NCBI GenBank assembly: GCA_013420905.1
Contig: JAAXNY010000004.1
Coordinates: 1,736,001-1,800,000 of the forward strand
Source: Collybia mongolica
Lineage: Eukaryota > Basidiomycota > Agaricomycetes > Agaricales > Clitocybaceae
Reading direction: 5' to 3'
Length of the DNA stretch: 64,000 nt
Shown: positions 11,561-22,076 of the stretch, one piece after another
How positions within the stretch are numbered: the first letter of the stretch is position 1
How the letters are laid out: each line of letters begins with the position of its first letter
Program-made: the position numbers and the translations under genes
The notes under the pieces: generated by a model
Databases searched by the model: none
What the model was told of the DNA's origin: nothing
What the model saw: the letters and a program-made list of their open reading frames with translations, nothing else

Positions 11561-12440
11561 TGATAAAGCATGCAGATTAACCATTTGGTAATATGAGCTT
11601 GTCAGTCCAAGGTGCTTGTTTTTATAATGACTCCTGCTGCCTACTCTTGGCCATTACTGGCAATGGCTGAATATTGTTGATAGGTACTACATCACCTGTC
11701 AGCCTTGTTGTCAACCTCCACCACTACATCCCCAGCTGCCCCTCCTATCACATACCTGCCATATGATTGTGCACAATACTGCCAAATACAAAGCCAGGTC
11801 CCACTGCCATGGATACCACCACCCTCTCTCATACCCACCCCTCTCAGTGATAATAACAACTGCAAAATCACAACAATAAGAGCTACAGCAAGAACCACAG
11901 AAGCACCTGTCATATTACCAGTGACTGCCTGACCACATCTGCTAGTGAGCAGCTAGCATGGTGGACATGGATGGTGCAGTGGTGTATTCCATATGGTAGA
12001 ACCATCACCTGGTGGCTGGGTGTGCACCCCTGGATGTGCTGTCTAGACCAAGTAGTGCCAATCACCCCTGTGCCCAAACCAGACGTATACAAGGTGAGTG
12101 CATATGTGCCCCACATCTAGTTGCTCAGATATACCTTGTTCTATTGTATATGCACCTATATGTTGCTGTATACCTTGAGACTACCTTGGTGTAATTCTAT
12201 CTACCTTGTGATATGTTCTTATTCCTTTTACAAATATTAGTTTACTTCTTACTGATACTTTACCCCTGTACTATTTGCACAGCTCTAGTAGGCTGATATA
12301 GACTTCTGGTACGCCCACAGTACTTATCCAATGTACCTATTTATAGATTGGACTACCCAATTGTGAAACTTAAACTAATTGTTTAAATTTTAAGACAATT
12401 AATAAATAAAGAATATACCAAATACTTAAATCACTAAGGA
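11560..12440 (-). repeat. Dispersed module D, inverted copy
   Basis: Reverse complement of the module D body, including the boundary ATTGGGTAGTCCAATC and the TACCAGAAGT site that hosts LINE L1 in copy 1. Here the site is empty, apart from one substitution, so this copy shows the pre-insertion state of L1. Confidence 0.65.
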
Positions 12441-13397
12441 AGTAATATTGATCCAAATGCCTGCTTGGGTGGAGTGGGCCAACACACTGTGTGGCAGGTA
12501 CTCATTCTTTATTTTCTTTTCTTAGGAGAAATAAGTCCATTCCACATTCAGGAAGTTGTAAATGACTAGAAAAAATGTAGATGATAGTTTTAGAGGTCAT
12601 GTGACCATGGGAAAATGTTACCAAGTAAACAAGCAATGCCTGTGCACAAAACCCAATGCCATAGCTTGCCTGGTTATGGAGAAAACATAAAAACCATCAG
12701 AACTAACTTTTTCCAGGATCATGGACACTACATAAGCATTCAGATTGTTGTCATGTATTTGGTATACTTATGTGGTGGAATAGATCATGCAACATGTGTC
12801 AATAAATAGAGAAATCAATCTTATTTGTATTTCAGGTAAATATAGTAGTAGTTGTTGATTATTCCAATGTATAGTGTAATTACCCACAAGGGTCATGTTT
12901 GGTAAGGGTCATTGTTGTTATAAGATGTTTGTTCACCCCTGACATAACACACAGACCTTCAAAACTAGCTGAATCTGGACATTTCTAATATTTCGCTCAA
13001 AATAGACCATGGGAAAAATATGCTCAACAAGGAAATTGTAGAGCCATGTTGTACATTCCAAACATATAAAAACAAAGTTAATAGTTTTACTGGTTATGGA
13101 GAAAAACACAAAATAAATTTTCAAACATAATGCTTTGAAATATTAGATATGCATAATTTTGATGGCATCATCAAAGCATTATGTAAGCATCCCAAATACA
13201 TGCAAATTACATATGTCACAATACTTTGTATTTGTGGAGAAATGCTGTAAAAAGCCACAAGAGAAGAAAATCCCATTATGGAAATATTTTCCCACGGTGT
13301 TGAAATATGAATGAATGAATCAACTTTTTGCCCAAAACCTGGGTTGATAAAGAACTCGTAATAATAATAGAAACAAGTTCCCACAGTATTGAAATGT
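12440..13397 (-). repeat. Dispersed module A, inverted copy
   Basis: Reverse complement of 3,275-4,150 and of 52,790-53,700. It lies between inverted modules D and C, giving the order C-A-D that is also seen at 51,145-54,720 and is probably the ancestral order. Confidence 0.68.
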
Positions 13398-14359
13398 ATA
13401 TCAACCATCCCGACACTTCTTGATCTTTTACCACCACCATCCGACCGTGGGAATTCGTCCCTCCTGCACTAGGTCATCCCTAAACTACCTAACACCTCAT
13501 CCCTAATTGAGATCACCTTTCATCAGACCATTCCTTCGGCCTGTGCCACTATCCATTTACACCATATCCAAATTTTTAACTTATCAGAGCTGATCCTGAC
13601 TATCTGCAGGGTCACCTCATCTTGCCTGTACTGGGGGCTTCACTAATCCATCCACATCCACCTTATCAACTACCAGGCCACACGAGGACACCACAACTCT
13701 TGTACTCTGCTTTGCGCAGATCCTTAGGGAGCGTCACCGCCAACATTTCAACTACTACACCCAAATACAAAAGGAGGAAGGGGTCTGGCCCCCAATCAGC
13801 TACTGTCCCTGCACAGAGCACACCTCTTGGGGAGAATGCCAGTTTATCGTCCAATGGTGGGATTTGGCAGCCTCAGTTTGGAGGGGAGTCATCGCTTTGG
13901 GAGAGTGGTGTGGAACAGGGGGGAAAGTAATAGGGGGGATTCAGGAGAGGGGGAGCAGGTTTGAGGTACAGGTCGTTCATTTAGTTTGGACATTTATCTT
14001 CAACACTGGGGGGGAGTAATGGGTTTCCAGGGCGCCCTGAAAATACCAGGGGGGGAGTGGAATGGGGTACCAACATGAAGGGAGGGGATCATACCCCAAC
14101 AAGCGAAGGCAAACCTTTAAGGCATTGGGAGGTTCAGACATGGTACAGTACAATACTGTTGGACTGCAGGTATCCTCAGTCTAGACCTGTAATATGACCT
14201 GGAGAGCAACTTAGTGTACAGCTCCACCCTGATGGCTCATTACAGATTACTTAGTGGTAATAGGTGTTTATGCCTGCATGTAGCTGGGTCAAACCCACAT
14301 GCACTTAATATTATTATATGACCAAAAAAAAAAAAAAAAAAAAAAATATCAACCATCCC
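13398..14359 (+). mobile_element. Non-autonomous poly-A retroposon with 14-bp target duplication
   Basis: ATATCAACCATCCC occurs at 13,398-13,411 and again at 14,346-14,359, bracketing a 934-bp body that ends in a run of over 20 A. It is therefore a target-primed insertion into module C. The body has a 102-codon open frame (13,622-13,930, rich in Ser, Pro and Gly) and a G-rich 3' part, but no reverse transcriptase. It could be a LINE with its middle deleted (5' end of ORF1 plus 3' UTR) or a retroposed transcript. It does not match the LINE copies in this window. Confidence 0.82.
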
Positions 14360-15525
14360 ACATTTAACAATTTATTTCTAGCCTTGCATCCTAATCAAGA
14401 ACTTATCAGATATGCTAAAAATAGAAATATCATCATCAAAGACAAAGTTCAAACAAATGTACATATGCCTGTTGAGTGTTTTTTGTTGTATTATCACATA
14501 CTATATATAACCATACTCATATAGCTAGCCATTGTCAAAATATTGAGCATTATAGATTCCAGGAGCATCCACATTGACTTGTTTGGCTATGCTTATGGCC
14601 AAGTAATATATAAATGTCATATTAAAACAGATATAACAAGAGATTATAATTAAATTTGGAAAGGTACAAACAAATATAAATATACATTTCCTGGTGTACC
14701 CCTTCCATAGGTCTAGGAGTAGTAGCAAGTTCAATTATGTCTGTTAGCCTTGTATTTGCTGAGATATGCATCATCTACATATATTGTGGGAACTTCATTA
14801 ATATTGTTTGTTTGGCCAGATGTTGGCAAAGTGATATACAGATGATATTCATTTGTAATATGCAGTCAAAATGTTGTTGTTAATAATGTGATTTGGGAGG
14901 GTACAAACAACTACAAATACATATAAACATACACATAATGTAATCCTTTACAATGTCTAGTAGTAGCATGTCCATCAGCTTTGTATTTGCTGAGATATAC
15001 ATCATCTATATTGTGGGAAATTTCTTTAGTATTATTGTTTGTTTGGCCAGATGTGTGATGAAGTGATATACAGACAGTATTCATTTGTAATATGGGGCCA
15101 GAAAAATGATGTTGATAATGTTTAGAAGGATGCAAACAAATATAAACACATACAAATATATACATGAGGTACTACTTCACTATATCTAACACTAGCAATT
15201 TAAATTACATCCATAGGCCTTGTTGTTGTTGAGATATGCAATGATTTATATTGTGGGAACTTTGATGGTATTGTTTGTTTGGCTAGCTGTGTGGCAAACT
15301 CATACACAAACTTGATATTCATTTGTAACATGCTTGTAGTGAGAGAGCTGCTTTTGATCATGATGTACAAGTAAATACAAATACATATAAATATCTACAT
15401 TGGGTAGCCCCTCACCATATCTAGTAGTAGCAATTTAAATTGCATCCATAGGTCTTGTCATTGTTGAGATATGCAATGTTTTGTATTGTGGGAAAAGTTT
15501 GACCCAAAGTGGAACAAGCCTCTTG

Positions 15526-15595
15526 TAATTGTGCTTATGTTTGTCAACTACACTGTTAGAGCTAACAGCGTACTTGACAAACGTAAGCATGATTA
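15526..15595. other. Long palindrome in module C, inverted copy
   Basis: Same palindrome as at 5,490-5,556 and 51,496-51,563, here with a few more mismatches between the arms (for example TACACTG against CAGCGTA). Confidence 0.7.
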
Positions 15596-15945
15596 TGCAG
15601 TGGACAGTTATTAATTAATTCTTGAGATATCCCAAGAAAAAGACCAATTAACTCGAATTTATATTATTAAATGCAGCCCATGTTAGCAGTTGCCTTTTTT
15701 GCTCGAAATCCGTGCATCAGCTAATTTTGATTCCCACAGTTAGAAAAATATTTCCACGACTACAAAGTCTTACTGATGTACTTCAAAATGTTTACTGATC
15801 ATGTTCTAATGAATTCTCGGAACACTTCAAACTTACTAACCATGGGAAAAACAACACTGGATCTTGTTGGGTACACTGAATTTTCCCCACAAACCCAGGA
15901 TGATGAACGAGTTACTTATGTAAACATAAGGACTCGTAATTTGCA

Positions 15946-16290
15946 GTCATAGTAAGGAAAATGTCAGGCTTTCTGTAGTTGTGACAAATTGCTCCAGAAT
16001 CTTGGAAAAGTTGATTCATTTGTCTATCACTACCCATGTGAGTAGCTGGCAGAATTATTCATTGTCTATGATTTGCAAGATCCATGTTATCACCATCTCC
16101 TATAGCAGCATCACAAAGTTCTTGATATACTTCAGCTCTTAGTTCCTTTTGGTGAAATCTGAGCCAATTCAATATATTCTGCTCAGTTGAAGCCCAAGCA
16201 TCTACAACATACTGTTAAAATAACTTTCCACCCCAAAACATAGGTGGTTGGATACCAGCTCTAACATGCAGGCAACAGGAATAATAACAA
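15946..16290 (-). pseudogene. Helitron Rep domain, N-terminal part
   Basis: Minus-strand translation gives Y-V-V-D-A-W-A-S-T-E-Q-N, then F-H-Q-K-E-L-R-A-E-V, G-D-G-D-N and Q-D-S-G-A-I-C-H-N-Y-R-K-P-D-I-F-L-T-M-T-A-N, the characteristic Helitron-like N-terminal (Rep) block. At least two in-frame stops are present. The frame breaks off after M-T-A-N at module C. The next expected residues, after a gap of about 40, resume at 3,290, so both pieces belong to one Helitron. Confidence 0.85.
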
Positions 16291-16600
16291 CCCCTTAAGT
16301 AATGAATTTAACACATCAATATATGAATTTCATCCACCCAATAATTACACAATATAATGAATTTCATACAAAATTTGTCCATATTCATACCCCTGATTGT
16401 TGAGACTATGGGATGAATTTCATACCATTACAGGTGAGAATAATAGCTTTTGTAGAGATGAATTTCATACCATTGCAGGTGAGAATAATAGCTTTTGTGG
16501 GGATTAATTTCATGCTATTTACATCACTTAAATTCGAATTCATTCTTTCTTCCCTGTTATCAATAAACACACTTCATCCATTTTGTACAGTTAAGGTTTA
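16291..16600. repeat. Short repeats with GATGAATTTCATACC
   Basis: An imperfect direct repeat of about 45 bp (about 16,411-16,500) built on GATGAATTTCATACCATT..CAGGTGAGAATAATAGC, with further TGAATTTCAT motifs on either side. The same core (ATGAAATTCAT) recurs at 62,520-63,070 and 63,840-64,000. Confidence 0.5.
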
Positions 16601-16979
16601 ACATCCATAAGATCTAAGGTATTGTAATTTGAATGCTCTATCAACTAGTATACCACTGATTCATATCCCTCATTCTGAAGTTCCTGATCACCAGCATTAC
16701 CAACCAGACTGCAAACACAACACTGTGATTTGTTAGAATCATGTATTGAGATTAGTAATGAGAAAACTTACCCAAATGGCCCCATATAAATCCTTGTCAT
16801 CCTGAAGCTGCACCTGGAGACAGAACCCATTTCCAGTGATGCCACACAGTGGGTATGGAATAGGACTCCCTACTTTTTCTTTAGCATGAACAACTTTACC
16901 TAAGGTGGTGAGTTTGGCTGGTCAGATTAGTATAATAAAGATAAAAAAAAATTAAGTAATGGGTGGAAGTTGTTGGTCT
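16601..16979. other. No recognisable feature
   Basis: AT-rich sequence with no convincing open frame, RNA gene or match to other repeats in the window. Confidence 0.4.
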
Positions 16980-17990
16980 TCATTCATGCACTGCCAGACT
17001 GCCCATTGTCCTTGTTGACCTCATTGTAATGAAGTCATCTGTAAAACGGGTCAATGTTAATGTGCTTTGGATTAGATTGGATAGACAGACATACTGAGAC
17101 CCCCTCATTGTCCACCTGCACTTTGAGGTCAACAAAGTGGTGTACCATGTTGAGGACATTGTCAGGCATGGTCTTGTCCTGCATACCAATGATGTCCTTA
17201 GGTTTCCTGTAGGATCATTATTAGCATTTAATAATATTCTTAACAAAGCCTTATAGTTTGTATTGGAATTCAAATGACTACTACAAGTATTACTATAGTA
17301 ATTGTAATCTATCAATGAAGAGTGCTTACTATGAGGGGGAGGATGGGAGGCAGCCAACATGCAATGGTGGTGGTACGAGAGCAAGAGGAAAAGCATGTGA
17401 AAGCAGCCGCCAACACATGATATAGCTCGGAATGTTCAGCTGTTGGGCATCTCAGTCAACAGGGCCCTGTGATCAAATGTGGGAATGCTGACAAATTTTA
17501 TTTATTCAAATTGTATATTATTCATTATTAATAGGAGGCTGAAAAATGTGCACCCCACCAGGTTCGAACGGTCACAGGGAGGATCATTACATAATATTAA
17601 AATTTTTGGCATGGATAACCACTGGGCAAGACTGGCATTCCCAGCTGAGAGATAAATGGCCTCAAGCCAACAAAAACAGGTCACATGATATTGAGTCACA
17701 TGCCACGGTCACATTACCATTGCCACGCCTTCGTTGATTACTTTCAACCACATCAATGACGTCCACCAAACCGCCAACGCACCCAACACACCCAACACAC
17801 CCAATGCCAACCAACACCCAATGCACTATGCCAGCAAATAGGCCCCCAAAGCACCCAGAGACGCACAAACAGCAAACAACAAGGCCAAGGGAGGTGGGGG
17901 GAATGGTGGAAAAGGACATGGCCCAAGGGGACGGCGGGGAAAGGGCGCCCTGAGGGGCAGAGGGAGGTGAGTCCCAGAACATTGCTCACC
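16980..17990 (-). repeat. SINE-like element E, copy 2 (longest)
   Basis: Minus strand, from 17,990: a GC-rich part (CCCCTCAGGGCGCCC), a GTTGG/GTGTTGGGT low-complexity stretch, an A box TTGCCCAGTGGTTATCC (about 17,630-17,615), a B-box-like GTTCGAACCTGG (about 17,570), then an AT-rich body shared with 10,753-11,300. Copy 3 is at 20,940-21,440 in the opposite orientation. The two boxes and the lack of coding support a tRNA-derived SINE. I do not see a clean 3' tail or target duplication. Confidence 0.55.
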
Positions 17991-17992
17991 TA

Positions 17993-19600
17993 CAGTGGCT
18001 CAAAAAACTGCCCCAATGTTTGTACATTTTTGAAAGATCAATATGGTATGAAGTGCTGACATAAGCAGGGGACCTGGGGTAATTATGTAAGATACTATGA
18101 CATCGTGGCTTTCCAATGGACCCTGGATCATGTGATTTGGATCAATATCCATTAAGCTATAAGCCAAACAAAATGGCTACTCATTGGGGCAGTTTTTTGA
18201 CCCTTATCTTATTTTCCATTATTCTGGCATTTATGATCCAATGCAAGAACATTATGGACTGTGGGAAGAATAAACAATGTCATGTGACTTTATTTGTATC
18301 AATTTGACATGTTGGAATTGGTTCAATCATCTTCTTGACCTCTTACCACCATCATGAAAGCCATTTCTACTGCTCAGCACAATACTGTTGTTTCTCTCCT
18401 CAATGAGGGCTATTCTCAGCGTCAAATCAAGGAGAAAACTGGTCTAGGGAAGGGTACCATCAGTAGGATCAGCAAAGATGTGGATGGAAACAAAGAAAAC
18501 AACCTTGGTGGCCGCCCCTCCAAGCTGTCTGTTCGTGACAAACAGTCAATTATTCGTCAAATCAAGTCAGGGAAGCTTGATAATGCAGTTCAGGCTACCC
18601 AATTCATCAATGGCATCATCCCCAATCCTGTCACACCCCAGACAGTCAGAAATGCACTCAAGGAAAATCAATTTTATGCTGCTACAAAGAGGAAAGCTCC
18701 TCTTCTCAAATGAGCCCATCGCATCCGGCGTCTCCAGTTTGCAAAATATCATGAAAGCTGGACTGTGGAGGACTGGAAAAGGGTTCTATGGACAGATGAG
18801 ACCAAAATCAATAGGATTGGGTCAGATGGAAAGGTTTATGTCTGGAAACAAAGGGGAGAACCACCATCTGATAGAACAACATCACCTACTGTCAAACATG
18901 GAGGAGGAGGAAACCTCATGGTATGGGGTTGTATGGGGTGGAATGGAGTGGGAAAGCTCATAGAGGTGCAGGGGAACATGGACAAGGTTCAATACTGTGA
19001 AATTTTGGAGAGTGGAGTTCAGGAAAGTTTTGAGAAGTTGGAAATGGTGGATGGCGAGCGCTACTTTCAGCAAGATAACGACCCCAAACACACATCTGGA
19101 CTGGCCACACAGTGGTTTGAAGACAACAACATTCAAGTCCTTGGCTGGCCTGCCCAATCCCCTGACATGAATCCAATAGAACACCTTTGGGAACATCTCA
19201 AGCGCCGTCTTAAAGAATATCCGACACCACCCAAAGGAGTACATGAGTTGTGGGATAGATTGGCTGAAGAGTGGGGTGAAATTCCACCAGAGGTATGCCA
19301 AAACCTGATAGAAAGTATGCCCAGGCGGATACAAGCAGTTATAAAGGCAAAAGGTGGTCATACAAAGTATTAGATAGAAAATTAATAGAGGGTCAAAAAA
19401 CTGCCCCAATGAGTAATCATTTTGTTTGGCCTATAGCTTAATGGGTTTTGATCCAAATCACATGATCCAGGGTCCATTGGAAAGCCACGATGTCATAGTA
19501 TCTTACATAATTACCCCAGGTCCCCTGCTTATGTCAGCACCTCATACCATATTGATCTTTCAAAAATGTACAAACATTGGGGCAGTTTTTTGAGCCACTG
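17993..19600 (+). mobile_element. Tc1/mariner transposon, nearly intact
   Basis: A 1,608-bp element flanked by TA on both sides (17,991-17,992 and 19,601-19,602). It begins CAGTGGCTCAAAAAACTGCC and ends with the reverse complement. Each terminal inverted repeat is about 210 bp (17,993-18,202 and 19,391-19,600). Inside each TIR the AAAAAACTGCCCC box appears once at the outer end and once, inverted, at the inner end, giving four candidate transposase sites. One transposase frame fills the middle. It sits between SINE-like copy E2 and the Gln-rich frame. Confidence 0.95.
18354..19373 (+). pseudogene. Tc1-family transposase with one internal stop
   Basis: DDE transposase that would cut and paste the surrounding element. 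Read through, it is 339 codons in a single frame, the normal Tc1 length. Residues 1-119 carry a helix-turn-helix (G-Y-S-Q-R-Q-I-K-E-K-T-G-L-G) and a G-R-P-S-like hinge. The catalytic part has W-T-D-E-T, Q-Q-D-N-D-P-K-H and S-P-D-M-N-P-I-E-H-L-W. The only defect is TGA at 18,711-18,713, before A-H-R-I-R-R-L-Q-F-A-K, where Tc1 proteins usually carry a basic residue; a CGA to TGA change fits. The start at 18,354 is the first ATG of the frame and lies 150 bp after the left TIR. Confidence 0.93.
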
Positions 19601-20828
19601 TATAGGCAAGTTCTGAGCTGGATGAGCCTGAGGGTCAACTGGAGGAGCAGGTGGTTCTTCCCCCTCATCTGGATTGTTATCATCATCCTGAGCTGGATTT
19701 CCTCCTGCATTCTGTATAATAGGCTGAGCCTGTTGGGCAGCTACAAATTGCTGATCCTTATACAACTGGAATCCAGAATGATCTTGATTTATATTTGGAT
19801 CATTTTCAGGGTCATCTTGTTCTATATCAGCATCATGCTCTTGTTGCCATTGTTGAAAGATCTGCCTCTGAATCTCAGCATTCTGTCTTTGCTCTTCATT
19901 TTAGGTATTATAATATCTCAGCTGTTCTTGTCTCAATACCTCTTGTATGTTTCTCTGGTATTCAGCTTCAAGTTGAGCAGCATTTTCAGCATTTTGTTGA
20001 TACTGTATCTGTTCCTGTTGTAGCAACTGAACTCTTCTTGTTTCTTCCTGTTGCCTTTATTCTTGCTGCAACTGATTTAACAGGTATGCATCTCTATTTA
20101 CCTGGTGGTTTGCCACTTGCTCTCAATGTGCAATATGGCCACAATGAATATTGTTAAGAGCAGGGTCTGCTTGACCACTGGTTATATCATGCACAGGTCC
20201 AAGTGACTGTGCAGCCCTGTGCCTTCTTGTTGTGAGAGGTACAGATGTAGGTGGAATAACCCTTGGAACAGGATTTTGCAAAGGTGCATCCCATCCTGGA
20301 GGCAATTGTACCTGTACTTTACAGTCCCCCATATGTCCTTGCGGACTCCATGCAGACTGCAAAAGTCCATACGGACTCTGCAAGGACAGCACAAAGTCCA
20401 CACAGACTCTGCATGGACTCTGCGTGGGCTCACTTACTTTCTTCTATTATAAAGTACTTACTTACTCTTTTACTTACTGACAATCTACATAATTGATAGG
20501 ATAGAAAAATATATTATTATTGAGTATAATACATGGATGATAAATATAATTTAATATAGGCGGGGGCCCCCACCCCCGCCCCCCCGTTGTCCTCGTTGGC
20601 CCCCGCGACATTGTCAGTGGCCTGGGTTTCAGCAGTGATGGCACTAGCCGCTTTTCTTGTCATTGTCCCCATTCTCGTTGTCGTTGTCGTCCTCATGGTG
20701 GTAGTGGTAGTCTCTTTGTTGTAGTTGTCATCGTCGTCACACCGTTGTTGGTGCTGCTGCTGCCACTGCTGTTGCTGTCATTGCCACAGGCCTTGTTGGC
20801 ACCGTTGCTGCTGCTGCTGTTGCTGTCT

Positions 20829-20829
20829 T

Positions 20830-20876
<47 letters not shown>
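20829..20876. repeat. (TTG)n microsatellite
   Basis: About 15 uninterrupted TTG units, preceded by CTG/CTT-rich low-complexity sequence from about 20,725. The open frames across it are homopolymeric artefacts. Confidence 0.9.
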
Positions 20877-20877
<1 letters not shown>

Positions 20878-20939
20878 CTTCCAGGTGCGCCGGGGCACCC
20901 TGGGCGTTGGCAGCCGTGTCATTCTTGTCTCAGGTTCCT

Positions 20940-21440
20940 GAAGTGGGAGGGGATATGCTGCGCGGTGAGCGTGTAAGTGAGCAGCAGTGTGGGACTCACC
21001 CCACTTTGCCCCTCAGGGCACCCTTTCCTCGTCGTCACCTCGTTCTGCGTCCGGTTCTACCCTTTGCCCCACATCATCTTGTGCATCGTTATGGTGCCGT
21101 CGATTGGCGTTTGGTGCATTGGTGGTGTGGGTGTGTTGGTGTTGGTGTTGGTGTTGGCGGTTTGGTTGATGTGGTTGAAGAGAACTAACAAAGACATGGC
21201 AATGGTAATGTGACCATTGCACGTGCTTCGTAGTCATGTGACCTAAGCCTGTACACTTGAGGCCAATTTAGCCTGGGGCTTGAAATGCCTGTCTTGCCCA
21301 ACGGTTATGAATGCGAAATATATTACGTAATGTTCTTGTCTACGTGTTTGAACCCAGTTGGACACAAGTTTTTCAGCGCCGTTATGTTATGTTATTAATA
21401 ACAAATAGTATACATAATTTGAGTAAATATAAATTATATT
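20940..21440 (+). repeat. SINE-like element E, copy 3
   Basis: Opposite orientation to copies 1 and 2. It has the GC-rich part with CCCCTCAGGGCACCC, a (GTTGGT)n stretch, an A-box-like TTGCCCAACGGTTATG (about 21,294-21,309), a B-box-like GTTTGAACCCAG (about 21,348-21,359) and the TATTAATAACAAATAGTATAC tail also found in copy 2. Confidence 0.5.
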
Positions 21441-22076
21441 AGTAATCTGATTAGTAATAGACTGGCTGCGTGGACTCTGCGAGCTGTCCGTCCGTGCTAG
21501 TCCACATGTCCACGTAAAATTACACAGATTGATGCGGACTCGGTGCGGACATGGATTCTTGTCTGGCTGACGGTCCTGCCAAATGAGTCCACACAGAGTC
21601 CGCACGGGTTATGTGGCTTAGTGTAAAGACCTCAATTGTACATGAGCTATATTTTGCCCCAGGCCCAACAGAGGAAGAGCATTGTTATCATCAAGCTGAA
21701 GCCCTAGGTCATTGTTATGGTTGTTGCCAGGTATCAAGAATGGATTGTTAACAGCAGCAGGTTGAGGAACAGGCCAACCATGATGCCATACAGGCACTTG
21801 TGGTACATTAACAGGTCTGGGAAATAACCTAGAAGCATACAGAGAAGCAGGAACCTGAACTTGTGGTATATGAGGCAAAAACATAGGCTGTGGAATATTT
21901 GGCAGAACAGAAGGAATATTACCCCTTTGATTTTGATGTCGCTCATCAGGGTCAGTCATCTGCAGGCATTCTAAACAATCAGCAGCACATGCATCATGAC
22001 ATTCACTTTCAGGAGTCTGAGGAGTGTTTGGAGTATTTGGTTGAATAGGATCCCTTATACATATATATATAAACAT

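Larger units (their letters stand above)
13370..15945 (-). repeat. Dispersed module C, inverted copy, split by a retroposon
   Basis: Reverse complement of module C, interrupted by the poly-A element at 13,412-14,345. Four degenerate units of about 240 bp lie near 14,760, 15,000, 15,230 and 15,470. The outer end is the ACTCG..TACGAGT hairpin at about 15,910-15,945, where it interrupts the Helitron Rep frame. Confidence 0.68.
20303..21641. mobile_element. hAT-like non-autonomous DNA element
   Basis: CAATTGTAC occurs at 20,303-20,311 and 21,633-21,641, giving an 8-9 bp target duplication. The body, 20,312-21,632, ends in short imperfect inverted repeats (CTTTACA) followed by subterminal repeats of GTGCGGACTC/GTGTGGACTC type near both ends. 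The duplication length fits hAT. It splits the Gln-rich frame cleanly. The interior holds a C/G-run block (about 20,560-20,590), a (TTG)n microsatellite and SINE-like copy E3. No transposase. Module D has a similar terminus at about 9,790-9,825. Confidence 0.65.
19603..22076 (-). pseudogene. Gln/Pro-rich protein, possibly Helitron N-terminus, split
   Basis: Minus strand. 22,076-21,642 encodes a Pro-rich stretch with a Cys-containing segment (C-H-D-A-C-A-A-D-C-L-E-C). After removing the hAT-like element (20,312-21,632) and one copy of its target duplication, the frame continues as V-Q-L-P-P-G-W-D-A-P, then a long Gln/Glu-rich probable coiled coil (about 20,060-19,850) and an acidic D-D-N-N-P-D-E-G-E-E-P tail. 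At least two in-frame stops lie in the coiled coil. Its position upstream of the Rep fragment on the same strand suggests a Helitron N-terminal extension, but I do not recognise the family and it could be an independent gene. Confidence 0.5.

Noticed and set aside
20725..21213. Overlapping open frames rich in Cys, Leu or Thr
   Set aside because: They translate a CTG/TTG microsatellite and GTTGGT repeats.
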